A stretch of 64,000 nucleotides of DNA, from contig JACMZG010001908.1 of the NCBI GenBank assembly GCA_018340805.1, positions 38,534,223 through 38,598,222 of the forward strand. Direction: 5' to 3'. The notes under the pieces are model-generated. The model was not told where the DNA came from and searched no databases. It was given only the letters and a program-made list of their open reading frames with translations. The position numbers and the translations under genes are program-made. The DNA comes from Microvelia longipes. Taxonomy: Eukaryota > Arthropoda > Insecta > Hemiptera > Veliidae. Below, piece by piece: positions 11,796 to 25,411 of this stretch; position 1 is the stretch's first letter, and every line of letters starts with the position of its first letter.

Positions 11796-14700
11796 TAACA
11801 CACAATTACAAATATTTATACAATAGAATAAAACTAGATACATCGAGATATCAATTTAAAATAACCGAATAGAAATTTTGGCTGAGATATATATTTTCAT
11901 CCCAAAGCCAAGTAAGTATAAGCCCAAAAGCAATGTAATTTTTTTATCAGAATATTAAAACAAGGAAGCATATTAGCATGTTTAAAACTGAAATACTGAG
12001 TTTCAAAAATTAATTAAAATGTTAGCAAAACCTGTTTTCCTAATAAAGCAACTTAAGTAAAAAATAAAGTAGAAATCTGTCTGTTTCAAAGGACGTCATT
12101 ACATCAGGTCAGATTAGCAACAACTTAGCTTAATCAGGTCAAGCTAACAACAATACTGTAGCTTAATATAGGTCTTGAATAAAAATACAAAACGTAGATT
12201 TGGGATTGATTTGAGAAGTAAGTAAGACTAACCTTGGTTTCACTTGTGCTATTGTGTAGGAATCAAAATGAACAGGTATTTGTATGTGATTTGATCCTGG
12301 TAACTCATGCGGACCATGTACAACAACCTGCAAGCAGTAACTATAATAAAAATGGTATACACCTCAAAATGAATATATGCATAAATTATCTGCGTGAAAG
12401 ACACTTTTAAATCTATAAGTTTGCATATAAATGTTGTTTTCTTTCTACTATGATATTTTATTAAACAAATAAATCGTTTTTGAGATTAAACATCAATATT
12501 GACAGCCGCCTTCGTAGTTGAGATCGATTAAGTGTTAGTATTCTAATCTCTGACACCAGGAAGATCAGGGCAAAGCTCTTTATACGAGCATGTGGAGTTA
12601 AAAATTATAAGTAATTAGTACGTGCTATTAATTACTTAATTAATCGAATAAAAAAGAGATAGTGAAAAATAAATTCGATCAGTTTGCTGCTTCCAGGGTC
12701 TGAACAAGTAGTTTTCTCGCTCTATACTAGTGTACTCCCTTCAAATAATTTTTATAAAAATACTTTTAATAGTTAATTTAATTTTAGAGCTTAAACTCTT
12801 ACAGAAATTTCAGCTAAATCTCCCAAACAAGTTTGGTTAGGATCGGGAGACTTTACCAATATCCCAACTCCATTTTCAAATCCATTTCCACCTATCCTCC
12901 TTGGTAATCTGTCAGTAGGATAGTTCATCGGATAACCTTCATCTATAGACCATGTTACGTCTTCAGGATGATCATGATGACTGCCGTTGACGTGCATTGT
13001 TGAACTAAGAAAAAAAATCATTATCAGTGGCGTAACTAGAGAGGTGCAGAACCCGCAGTTGCGGGCAGGAGTAGGTAGGATTGCTCTTGTATGTTAATAG
13101 ATCTAGATATTAAAGATTTTAAAAGTAATAACTATAAAATATTTCTTTATTAAGCCACAAATTTCTATTAAAATGTAATGAAAATCCTACTCGCAGAACA
13201 TCTAGCTCAACTTTATAATGCTTTAATCGATAGTACCGACCCTCAGAACAATTTATTGTAAGGTATTTAGTATAAATAACCCATACATATAGTATATATG
13301 TATGTAGAGTATCACTGATACTTACAAATCTTAGAAAAAATATAATCTAACCTCAACACTCGGAACCTCTCCATTCTCACTTTAATAATAACACTATTAT
13401 TGGTTTTATATTGCAAACAGCAATATGAAAGCCTACGATGATAATTTGATTTACTTTAAATTATAAACAGGCAAGATTGATATTAATACAAGGCGCTCAA
13501 CCATTTCCCAATATTCGGTACGAAGTCTATAAACCCTAGCTTACTAAGAAAAATAAATATAATATGCTACGAATAACCGAGTGTTCTGAATAAAATGAGT
13601 TAATTAGATTTGAAACAAATCTAATGAAATTGTCATAGTTATTTGGGGCATAAGATTTGAACCTGTATGACATTATGTTTTGATGCTTTAGATACTTACT
13701 AATGAGTTGTATTGCGATAGAATATTTGATGAGGAACCATGTTATAAGTAAAACAGAACCCCATTCTAAATGAAGTTGGTTGGAATTTTTTGCACGGGTC
13801 ACGATCTATTTGGTTCATAAAAATGATTCCTTGAATTATTTTAGTGCACATCTCGTAGCTAAACATACTCTGTAACAAAAAAACATACGCGTAATTTTCT
13901 TAAATAAATACCCCAAAAATAATTACATTTGCAGCAACACTTCTTGTTCTTCTACAAATTTAAAATTTCATTACAAGTGATTAATTATTAATTAAATATA
14001 ACCTAAGTTTATAGCAATATTAAAAAACCTTGCCTTTAAAACTCTTTCAGCAGCTTCTTGTGAGACGTATTTCATTTCATCATCGGTACGTAAATGATTG
14101 CCTTTTGATCCATGACAAATGAATTTACCAAGATCCAACTCCCTATAATTATTTTCACAAAAATAAATTAATAAATATAGTATTTTTTTACGTTTTGTCT
14201 TTTACTCAATAGAAAAGTTAGAAAGAGGTTGATATTTAGGGTAAAATAATTATACTCCTAATGTAGCAGAAAAGCACATTTGGTAAAATTTAATTAGCTG
14301 GACAAAACAAAAACAAAAAACAATTGACAAATCGATGGTCGAATATTGTTTTCAATTTTCCTAATTTATTCCGTAGTTATGTAGGAAAAATATTGTGTTT
14401 GCACTGCAAATCCAAAACTGAGATTTCTCCTAAATGAGGAACACGTATGTTTTTCTTTTGTTGGAATATATTGTGAACCCTTATAGAAATGATGTTTGAT
14501 TAATGATGTTGATATGGTCCATTACACTTGATTTTATGGTATATTCATTACCGTTAGTGGATTTATATTTTATTTAGGTCTTGTCTCACACTATATTCCA
14601 CTTACGACGAGGAACAGCACATTGTAAAATATTTCAATTATACAAAATCTTATGCTTCTAAATAAATTTAAACGTTACCTACTGTTTATATAGTGGATTT

Positions 14701-17185
14701 GAAGCGTTTACGTCTGGATGAACAATAGATGGGTCTACAGGGCAAATAGACAGAGCCGGGAAGGGTATATAATGTATGTAAGTTGGTTCCGCGTCCAAGG
14801 ACACTATTACCGGACTTGTTTGGTAATTTGATATCTGTTCCATAACGGTTTTAACAGCAGCCACATAAACCACTGCTAATGTTAACAACCAGAATAATCT
14901 GAAAATAATAGTAAAACAAAGCTTTTTGACCAAACGATTATAAAAAGTCTTAATTATTTTTCAATTATATGTATGCAATGCGCAAAACCAGCCAAGTTGT
15001 CTCAGTTCAGCGCAAAGATTACATGTATAAGATAGCAGAGCAGAAGGTGAGTTATGTGTAAAACTAGAGTTTCTGGCGAACTCTAGTTTTTCTGGCGAAA
15101 ACTAGTCAGACGAAATAGAGTTTGTCAGGCATTGAAATGGGTACGTAAATTTTGGTACATATTTTGGTTAAAATGTATGACAACATTAATTAGACTTTAA
15201 TTAATTAATATCATTAATTAAGATTAATTAAATGAAATACTAAAAAGCTAATATGGAATAAAGGATGGAATTTAATGTTTACAATTAAAAATAGACTTTT
15301 AGAATAGAAATATACTTTTAGTAATATGACACACTTAAAATTAGGAGCAAATACTATTACGAAAATACTTATGTTAACATAAGAGCAAATACTATTACGA
15401 AAATACTTATGTTAACATAGGTATTTTCGTAAAAGTATTTGCTCCTATGTTAACATAAGTATTTTCGTAATAGTATTTGCTCCTATGTTAACATAGGTAT
15501 TTTCGTAATAGTATTTGATCCTATGTTAACATAGGAGCAAATACTATTACGAAAATACCTATGTTAACATAGGAGCAAATATTATTACGAAAATGCATAT
15601 GTTAACATAATCTTATATGTTTATATAGAAATGTAATACAATAATGAAAAATATTAAAAATAATACATAGAAATTAAATCAATTTTTTATATTAAATAAA
15701 TTAAATTTGCATGCTGCATGAATTTCCTTTGGATTGCGTGGTTCCGTAGTTAACAAACTATTTCTTGCTTAACAATCCGGTTTATGCTTTATAACTTAAG
15801 AAGTTACTCAATAATCAAGCACAACTCTTACTTAATTTTCTCTATTTTTTTATCAATGCGCACAATTATCCTGTTGGTTATACAAAACTATTCCTCTAAA
15901 ATTGGCAGTGCATACAATTATTTGCACTAGTAAAGCCCAGTAAGTATCTTTAAGATTTTAAAACACTGAACAAATGAGTTGTGAGTAGTGCTATAGATAA
16001 TTGAGTTACTGCCCAAGTTATAAAGCAGAAAGCGGAACCTTAAGCACGGAAACACGCTCTGCCCCATGTTCATTCAATTCATAGGCCCAAAAACATCGAA
16101 AACAACTCCCCTCTTAATATATTTTGTTTACAGGCCTTTTTAGGGTTAATTGGTCGTATCGGCAGCGGACTAGTTTAAATCGATACAGCGCTCCCTTAAA
16201 AAAAAATAGGTCCTTTCTTCAAAGCAAAAGATAATAACCTTGAATTTTACCCATTTTTGAAAATTTTATTGACAGCAAACCGGGTTAGTGACGTCACCAC
16301 AACCTTGTTTTCAGTAGGGTTCGTGTTCTTCCAAAAGTTGATTTTTCTACCAAGTTTGATTAAAAAATATTTAATTGTTTAATAATTATTATATATTTAT
16401 TATTTATTTAAAGATAAACACTAACTGAGCTTTAAATTAGTGCAAATAATGGTGTGCATTGCCAATTATACCTTTAAATGCATAGTATTGTATAACAAAC
16501 ATGTATTTCCTTTAAAAAGAAAGAAAACATGAGTTACGAGTAGTGATTGACAATTGAGCAACTGCACAAGCAATGAAGCATAACCTTAAGCAAGAAATGG
16601 ACTGTTTAGTATGGAAATACGCATTCAAAATAAAATTGGCCCGGCATGTAGACCGCTGCGCCAGACTTTTGCATGCACTGTACAGTATAAATTAGAGCTT
16701 GTTTTGTGCCTATAGAAAATGAAGAAAGACAGTCACCTTTGTTTTAAAAATTTTCAATTACAAAATAATTTTGATTTTACAATTTATTCTTCGTAATTTT
16801 TCTTACTTTTGTAAGAAAAATTGGCTCTGCCAAACTTCTTGATCTTTAATAAGCACAGAATTTTAACTTGGTAAACCAAAGTTAATTCAATGAACGTTAA
16901 ATAAGAATTTTCTCTATAATTGAATGTACCTTTTTTTAAGAAATCCTAATGGATTTTAACAAGAGGATCAGAGGGCTGGGGCTCTTTAAAGAAACGGTCC
17001 TCTTCAATCAGATAACGTGATTTACGATTAGTTTTAGCTTACCTTTCATAAATCGGTCTTTTTGGTTCACTTAAATATTTTAAGCCGTGCAGTGATGTGC
17101 TTTCAGCAAATCTCTTAAGTGTTCTTTTAACAATAGCAGTTGGGCTTAAAATATCTTCATTGTTTTTGTTTTCTTTTCTGTGATG
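4829..17185 (-). CDS. Pickpocket-like DEG/ENaC sodium channel, copy B (nearly complete, 11 exons)
   Basis: Exons, in gene order: 17043-17185, 14683-14898, 14034-14142, 13700-13869, 12803-13004, 12233-12327, 11396-11571, 10491-10550, 9908-10091, 9347-9450, 4829-4977. Every junction keeps phase, giving 535 codons plus TGA, close to the usual family length. In order: N-terminal block TSLHGLKYLSEPKRPIYER; M1 LFWLLTLAVVYVAAV; post-M1 FPALSICP; cysteine-rich extracellular domain (MCTKI, DPC, MGFCFTYN, QTC, GCYF, NNCDLEC, ICKCSP, VCGTD, FCDCKPSC); and M2 with its pore region, GGLLGLFLGFSFISLAEIVY, containing the G-x-S selectivity motif. The product should be a plasma-membrane Na+ channel subunit. 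The first exon shown starts in phase 0 without Met, so one 5' exon is missing. One intron (13870-14033) uses a GC donor. TTTATT at 4678-4683 could be the polyA signal on this strand. Confidence 0.9.
5070..5548. mobile_element. MITE with CAAAGAGAC ends
   Basis: About 24-bp terminal inverted repeats, starting CAAAGAGACTAATACTTAGA at the left. Flanks ATTATACT (5062-5069) and ACTATACT (5549-5556) match at 7 of 8 positions, suggesting an 8-bp hAT-type target duplication. Internal sequence is non-coding. It lies in the last intron of ppk copy B. Related termini occur at 25080-25411 and near 39695. Confidence 0.7.
6180..6790. repeat. Dispersed repeat family R2, long copy
   Basis: Contains ATTACATCGGATTCGCTACG, CGCTTCGCTCGTCCTTAAAT, a TTATGATGCAACAAA block, then CCTATAGACTGATTTTTGTA, CAACTCTCTAGCATAAATAC, ACTGGGAGCTACGA and CACCTGAAACGGATAATTTT. 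The same order recurs at 27870-28425 continued at 29117-29345. The class is unknown; no coding frame is shared. Confidence 0.6.
7656..8842. mobile_element. Foldback/MITE-like element with about 440-bp terminal inverted repeats
   Basis: Starts CAGGGTGTTTCATATAAAG and ends with its reverse complement. The arms (about 7656-8096 and 8391-8842) match with scattered differences and enclose about 300 bases of unique AT-rich sequence. TATA flanks each end, a likely target duplication. Open frames in the arms are mirror images of each other and look non-coding. It lies in the last, 4.4-kb intron of ppk copy B. Confidence 0.85.
9575..9735. repeat. (TA)n microsatellite
   Basis: Interrupted TA dinucleotides in a ppk copy B intron; the frames inside are low-complexity artefacts. 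Confidence 0.9.
11747..11796. repeat. (AT)n microsatellite
   Basis: About 24 AT units in the intron downstream of exon 12233-12327. Confidence 0.9.
15342..15608. repeat. 38-bp repeat array with switching orientation
   Basis: Seven units of about 38 bases, AGGAGCAAATACTATTACGA followed by AAATACCTATGTTAACAT, are arranged forward, forward, reverse, reverse, reverse, forward, forward. Neighbours are joined by the palindrome TATGTTAACATA. The array lies in a ppk copy B intron. Confidence 0.85.
15700..16200. repeat. Dispersed repeat family R1, diverged copy
   Basis: Carries CTAAAATTGGCAGTGC, ATTTGCACTAGTAAAGCCCA, AAGCACGGAAACACGC and AACATCGAAAACAACTCCCC in the R1 order; the tRNA-like segment is lacking. 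It lies in the ppk copy B intron between exons 17043-17185 and 14683-14898. A second short piece is at 16540-16680. Confidence 0.55.
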
Positions 17186-18000
17186 CTAAACAAAAATATT
17201 GATCACTCAAAATTTTCTTATCTTAAATAACAAAAATCGGGTACGGGGTACATCGGTACATTTCCTCACAATTTCAGAATAATATTTTGGCTCTTCTTTA
17301 GTTAAGGTGAGCCCTTTAGTCACTCTGTTTATTTACCATTGTAATTTATTAATTGTTTTAACCTGAAAGTTAAATAGTTATCGAATTATAACTCAATTAT
17401 TTTATTTTTTCAATCTGACGATATATTTTACTATTTTGACGATGCCGTTCTTTACAAAGAAGTTAAATAACTAATAATTAAAGGTACTCAAAGTTTGAAA
17501 GTTTAGAAGTAAATTTCAAATTAGCGACCAATATCAAAATGGAATTTATTGGACTCAGTAACACATTTTCATGTGGTCATTTTTTTTTAATTTTCGATTT
17601 TTAATGAATTTTATTTATGTATGTCTAAAAATATTATTTCCTTGCAGTACTAATAGACCTTAAATAATTTTATGTCAAGTTTGGACTCTCTAGCGTGAAA
17701 TACGAATTTTATGCGTGCCGCAGACACACATCGACACAAACAGACATCATGATAAAACTCAAAATGAACCACTCTTTACAACGCTTAAACCATGCAATTA
17801 TGATGAAATCTTAGTTGAGTAAACCCAATACTTTTCCTGTACACCTATAACAGTTGGCGTGGAAGAGTAAAAAATGTATACCAAATACATAGAAATATGT
17901 ATAAAGCATGGTTACTTATTTACATTGTCAGTAGATTAAAGTACTATGTTCTAACCCAGACTTTGTTACAATGCAATTCTTGCCGTTTTGAAAAGTTTGT

Positions 18001-18159
<159 letters not shown>

Positions 18160-21100
18160 GTAGTTTTTTGTGTTCAAAGATAACTAAACCTTTGATGTTT
18201 GTTGAGTCACTTAAACAAGAAAATATATTACTTTTAAAATTTTTATTTACAACTTTTTAAATAAGCAATAATAAGAAACAACAATCGGGAGGTAAGTTTG
18301 CAATAATTTAAGGTAAGTTAAATTTAGGACCTGCGCAGTTAATATAATTATTGTAAGCATGCGCAGTTCGAAATAAGCATGAGAATTTTGTTTTAGACAT
18401 ATGATTTATGGTATCTTCTCTATCGTTTTATCCTCAACGAAACCACTTTGCTACATGAAAAATGGACTTGATGCGTCATCTCTTTAATTCAATTAAGGAG
18501 GTTTTTCATTATAAATCTTGATTATATAGCACGGTTTTTCATGACTTTGGCAGTAGTGGTGATACTTAATAATGCAATATTGAACATTATCTGTACTGTT
18601 AAGTTTACCCTGTTATATAATTGATGATTCCATTCATGGTACGCGGGAGGAATATTAACAGAATCCTGTTTACTTTTAGTTAACATGTCCAGCTGAAACC
18701 GCTCGATACAAATAATCAGTTTCTTCTTCCTGTCTTTAGTTTAAACAGTTTTTAAGTAACACTGTACGGCAATTTTACAATTTAAAATTATAATTGTCAC
18801 CTAAAAGATAAATTATAATATTAATTTAAAATATAATTACAAAAAGTACGTTTCAAATGTACATTTCAAGATACATTTTCTAGTGTTATCAAATGTACAT
18901 TTAAAGGTATGTAGTGATTTTTCAATATTTTACAAACAGGAGAGAAAGTTTTATTTAAACATTCGAATGAATGGAGTATATCTTGAACTTATGTAAAGCG
19001 TTAAGGTTCAAGCTATAGCCTATAAAGTAAAAAAAACTGAATTAAAATTTTGTACGCGGTATTTTGGAACATTTACTCATCATATTGTATTTTTACTACT
19101 TCGAGTCGCTTTTCTTGTCACCGGAATATTGAACTTGCTTCGTCGTCTCAGGAGTAAAACATACGTTTTATTACCAGCAGTCACAGGCAATGTAATTTTA
19201 CAGGATGCTGCTTAATATTACTGACCCAACAGAACCATATACTAGCAGTATTAGTATATAAAACAAACGTACAGGGATACACTTCAATATTATTTTTGAT
19301 AATAGATAATGTTATAATGAGATTAAACTTAGTAAATTTGCTGGTTTTATATAGAACTATATGAGTGCCAAATTTCACATTGGTCTAAGCATTTTTCCGC
19401 GTTTTGTAAATTTTAGAAGATTTTACTGACTCCTTAATGCCCGCGCTTGCTAACCTCATACAATTATTTTCAAGAAAGCTCAATTAGATTACAAAATTGT
19501 TTTAACACTATTCAATCTCTACCTTAACACATTGGGAGCTACGATGATAATAGACTTACACGCTCACATATACAGACTAAAATCGAGGTAAAACTATTTA
19601 GACGGTCCTAAAGCCGCTTGAAACGGATAATTAAGGGAAATAACGGTTTCGGAATATTAGAGCGTAAACTATTTCCTACAGTTTACTTGAATGATTTTAT
19701 TCTTTAGATATAAAAGTTTTAGGTTTATTTTGTCGATAAATCGTGGTTATTGACTAGAGAATCAAATTGCTGTAGCAAAGTTACAAATTTACATAGATGA
19801 CTTTGAAATATTTAGATTTATTTATATAAATTTGGAGTAACAATTATTTATTTTTAACAAAAATGTTGAGGTTCTTAGTTAATAAAATTTCAGGAATTGT
19901 CCTAATACTAGTTATTGTATCTACATCGATAAATACTTTCCAATCTTGATGCGTCGTATATTCATAGAATTATATATCTAATACAAATACTATATTCGAT
20001 TATTAGTTTAGGATATAACTTATTCCTAAAGTATACTGATTATAGTTTGACTGTAACTGGTATTCGTATCAAGCGAAAAAGTCGCGAAATTGAGGAATAC
20101 TGGTGTTCAATTTATAAAGGCTGTGACACTAAGCTTAGTATTAAAGTTTGGGATGTTGTCTTAATTAGCTCCACGCATTATTGCTTTTAACCTTTATTAG
20201 GCTTTTACTGACCGGCTCAGCTATTAACGTGTTTGAAGTGTTAAATAACCAAAAGCTTAAAAAAACATGCTTCGCGACACTTATATCAGTAGCAAACTCA
20301 TAAGCCCTATAAAGACTTCGACATTTTCTGACTTTATTGTGGTTGTTTATGATGATATTATAAATGACTGTTCTGGATCGATTTTCCCCAAAAAAAGTAG
20401 AACCTTCAGTTTTCTTTAGATTGGTGTATTTAAATCTATGTAATTACAGATAATTTTTTGAGTTTTTGATATTATAGCCGGGGCTGGATTAAGCAAGATA
20501 AAACATACTTATAAATTAAACATTTCAACCGTTATCATTATAAATTTTAGCTTACTCATGCATTATTAAATACGAAGTCAAATTTTTTAACCCAACATTA
20601 ACTACACAGGAAAAATAAATTATTCCCAATACAAGAACACCGCTAAGTAAAGCAAGTTGGAACAAGGAATTTTGGGGTTTCAATGTACAACACCTGGACA
20701 ACCATCCAAAGCCAAACCAGCAAAAAAATATCTTGAAGAAATTATGGCAGTTTATACTAAAAACCGATATTATGTGATCAATTATGGGTTTTTTTTTTAA
20801 ATAATTTGATTATTTTCCCTTTTGGACCGTAGCAAATATTCTAGTAACTGTTACAATTTACATTCAATAAGCAGATTTTATATATTTATTTTATTTACGT
20901 TAGATTTATAAGGATAGATAGATAATAGATATATTTCTAAGATAGAATAGATAAAGGTTCCAATCATTTCATAAAGTGGTGATCAGGAAGCGAAATTTAC
21001 CCCAAAAAATGTTTTACACCCCAAACAAACTTTATAGAAACAAAAACAGATTAGATCAACAAACAATTGTAGTTTTTATTAATAATATAGACTTTCTGAA

Positions 21101-23004
21101 ATTGATACATGCAAGAACGAAATTAGTTTGAAGCATTATAAAAATTAATGCAACTATATCGTGTTGAGTAGGGGTTTACCCCAGGGGTTTTCTTATTTTT
21201 ATGTCGTGTAAGTATATTTAAATATGTTTATTAATAGCTTTTAAATAAACAAAGGTTTTTACTTGCAGGTTTAAATTATTTAATAAAATGTTTTGTTTTA
21301 TTTAGCCCAGAACTTTTATTTTAAATTATTTCAGATTAATAATATAGAATAATGTGATGTGGCTTTTTCTCTGTTTTATTTAATATATACATTATGATTA
21401 ATTATGTTTTAGATTATCTCTCCGCACAGAATGTAGTGACAAATTTTTAACTATTGGCAATATTCAATACTTGTATTAAACACAAACTTCATGATTAAGT
21501 CTAGAAGAGATGATTAAGAGTATAACACAATTTATTCCCTATTAAATATAATTAATAGTATGATATATATATATACATTTTAATTTAATTTTAGTAATTT
21601 ATGAACACTTGATCGAGCTGGGTGGGGACGATTAACTTATATTATTTCAAGTATTTCTTGGAAATATTCTTTATCTCTTCTGTTGTTGTGTTTCCTTACA
21701 AAAATCTATATCTAATATTGTTAGTAGTTTGGTTCGCGTAACTTTAAAGACTTGGTCGCGCCGGACGTCAAACACTTTTAAAATGGGTAGTAGATTTACA
21801 GCTAGTTTTATGTTTGTATTTAATTTGCTTATGTTTGATTTCATCTATTGATGTTCATATCGACGAGGATACGTGGTGAACCAAAACGTTTTTATTAATT
21901 TATTATTATAAATTTTCAAAGCGTTAAAGGGAATTAGGCATTTACCTGAGGACTTGGAGGAGTAATAATGACGATCTATCCGAGGTTGCAAAGAAGGCGA
22001 TTTAAAGCATATTTTTTCCCAGTGATTAAGATGAAATATTTACGGTAGTGCATAAAAACTTTAGAATTATAAAAAAAGTTTTTGATTTGTTTTTATATAT
22101 AGAAACATTTACTTTTACATTATGTTTTATTAACAATATCTTGTATAAAATGCAAATTAATGATATTATATATATATAAATATATAATATATATTTATTA
22201 TTATTATATATATATCATTATATAAATATATTGATATATATATATATATTATAGACCAAGGTATCAAGCATTAAAACTCTACTTGTAGTTCATACGAATT
22301 ATATAACATAAAACTTAAATAATATCTCCTGCAAATAAACCGATTTATATTATTAGGGCAGAAAATCGGGTTGATACTATTTTGGAACTATTGTTGATTG
22401 TACCTGAAGAATAACTAAAGGAATAAAAGTTATTTATGTTTTATAACGTTAAAATTCAGCGACCGTTAAATAAAAGCCATGCCATATAACATACTGTTCT
22501 TTATATTGCGAATGTCTATTATTTTTTATGAGTCATAGGAATACTAGGAATATTGTAACACTACATCTACGAGCCTATAATTTATCCAGTTATAAGTTTG
22601 CTGGTTAGTAAATAATTAAATACTTAAATATATTTCAAGGATGGGGGACTGCAATAAATTTGTTAGTTATTTACAAAATTAATTTTAATAAATATATAAA
22701 ATAGAATATTAAGTAATATATAATATAATTATATTATATAAAGTAAGAATATATTTCATAATTTTTTAAATTTTATTTTGATAATAAAAAATATTGTTCG
22801 TGAATCTATACCAAAGCATCTCATAGTCAACGATAACTTTGTAGACTTATCGCAACAAATGAAACTCGGGCAGCATATGACGGACGTTGTAAGGTTATGG
22901 GCTCCACAAGTTGAAGTTATAGACGTTAGGGACTGGACGTTACAGCAAAATTGTTTTTTTAACTTAAAGTGTAATAAAAGAACTACATACCAAAAATTAT
23001 TTAA

Positions 23005-23051
23005 ATATATAATAAATATATAATATATATTATTATATATATATTTATATA

Positions 23052-23082
<31 letters not shown>

Positions 23083-23083
23083 T
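23005..23083. repeat. (TA)n microsatellite
   Basis: Interrupted TA tract. A shorter TA palindromic cluster is at 22160-22250. Confidence 0.85.
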
Positions 23084-25079
23084 TCTGCTTATTAATAGAC
23101 ATTTGAAGTTTACATAAGCCAAAGTAAAAAAAAATGATATAAGTGAATTATTTAGGAACCTAGAATAAACAAAGCTCAACCCAATAAGGGTTGACAAGTC
23201 TTAGGTCTTAAAGTCCGGTTTTGATGTTTGGCTTTACGAGATAGAAGAAGCTTACTTTAATAATATCTAGATTTTTAAAATAAAAAATGAGTTGAGTAAA
23301 AAAATATGTACTTTATTATTGATTCTTGTATGCAATGGACATAATCAGGAGATAATGTCATTTGACAGTGTAAATCAAGAAACTATAAGTTTTTCGTTTT
23401 CAAGAATAGTATGATTTGAGGCAGCTGACAAATATATTCTTGCTGGGCCTAACAGGCTGATATTATTCGTCTTCGTTTTTATTCAGCAGCTAGCCTGAAA
23501 GGCAAATTAATGATATAAACGTGCAAACTATATGAGTGATAGTGTAAAGATATTGGTTCTTGAATAAGGGGTTGGAATAGAGTTTTGCTTTTTCCAAAAA
23601 AAAATTTTTTGCTTCATAAAATGGAATGAAATGTGTTTAAAATATATTCGAGTCTGCAAAAAAAATATTTATTTTAAATAGTCGAAATAAGCATTATAGG
23701 AAGTTGAGAGGGGGAGTGGGTGAGTTGAGTGAGTGAAAATGAATTGATCTAAAGGTTGAAGTCGTTACGTACAGATGGATTTTTAGTTTAGAAAATATGT
23801 TAAAGTCTACAGTTGTTTAACAGGTCAATGAAGTAAAGGACTGAAACAAACAATTGGTTCAGGTATACAATACCATAATGGAACATGATGACTACAGCTG
23901 TCAGTAAATTCTTTGTTACAATAGAATAACTCTTAAAGTTGTTGCTTCTAGTGGATATTGCAACTACAAGCGGTGTTATTACGTTCTTGAGTCACACAGC
24001 AGTCGAGCCGTTTTTCCGCCAAAGAAAAAGTTAAATAAGATTTTTCCGTTTTTTGCGCTGTATCATTCAAAATAAGTTTTTTCATTCTAATATTTTACAG
24101 AGTGTTCTTTTATATGACGTACTAAGATAATGCAATAAAAAATTGTTGCAATACTCTATTAACTCAATTGTCAACACAGCTATTATTAAAAAGGAAAAAA
24201 ACCTGACTTATAGTATAGCCTCCAAGTCACAATGATTATTAAATGACTAAATTTGCGTATATGCAAAATTGTCAGTGGCGCCTGGAAACTTCGTGGATGG
24301 CTTGATCCGCTCAGAAGAAGTGGTTTATTGTACATTGCTTTATATTATTTCATTGTACATTGTGTTTTATATCTTGTGTTAACATACCTTTTATTTAGAG
24401 ATTCACTCAAAATTTTATTGTGGTTAAACAACTCGTACCTAGATTAGGGTTACCCATAGGGCAAACAAGGATAATGTTATACATACTAATACGAATACTT
24501 GTACTCGGTCAAACCATGTGGCTGTTAATGTTGCAAAAGCGAAGGGCTTTGTTTTCATATCGGTAATTTTAAATCTAACCTGAGGTCGTCGATTTCCATG
24601 TTGGTTGATTTTTGTCAAATCTTTCAGTCAATATTGTCCAAGTATTCTGAAAATATTATGAAAAAGGGTGATTTAAGCATTTTTTTAGCGTTCTGTAAAG
24701 TTTTTAAAAAATGAATTTTTCTTAATCCCTTTTTCGATGTTATTGCGAGGCGTAGAACAGGTTCAATATAATTATTGAAATGTTGGCCAACCTCTAGTAG
24801 TAGATAGGTTAACAAAAAACATTATATTTAGCTATCAGAAAAAAGTTATTTTTTAAATCACAGGCTTTTTACCAATCAAATTTGTAAAATATAAAGAAAA
24901 AATATTTTTAATTTGGTTGGTGAAGCTTTCGTCATATTAACTGTTGCCATGACTCGGTCTTAATTGAGATCATAAAATGTATGCGAAACAAAGAGACAAT
25001 GTAATGGGCAGTTAAATAGATTCACCATACATTGAATGTAATGAGGGCTTAGTATAATTCAAAAAATTAAAGCCCCGTA

Positions 25080-25411
25080 CCAAAGAGACTTACACTACTA
25101 GAGGAAAAACTGGAGTAGAAGGATACTCCGCCTCTACAACCCTATCAGCGCATGAATTAAATGATCATTTTTCCAGTAACGATATGTTAATCACGATGTA
25201 ACAACCAATTTAGAATATAATAAAAACTTATTTATTATTATAAAAACTTGTTTCGACTAATTTTTGTCACAAAAGTAGTCGAAAAGATGCTTATTACGTG
25301 GAATCATACGGATTAGTATGAAAAATACGTCACCAAATTACGTTGGTTGGTACAAAACACTTTAGGTATGATTACAGTTTTGTACCTCCCTTAGTGCTAT
25401 AAGTCTCTTTG
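25080..25411. mobile_element. Diverged MITE related to the CAAAGAGAC family
   Basis: Begins CAAAGAGACTTA and ends TAAGTCTCTTTG; the next subterminal bases (CTAGAGGAA versus CTCCCTTAG) are partly complementary. No clear target duplication is visible, so age or rearrangement has blurred the ends. Confidence 0.45.

Noticed and set aside
13536..13802. 88-residue minus-strand frame over a ppk exon
   Set aside because: The frame differs from the ppk exon 13700-13869, which keeps phase with its neighbours and carries MGFCFTYN.
20037..20170. Plus-strand stretch reading TGIRIKRKSREIEEYWC
   Set aside because: Short, no splice context, no recognised family; could be chance.
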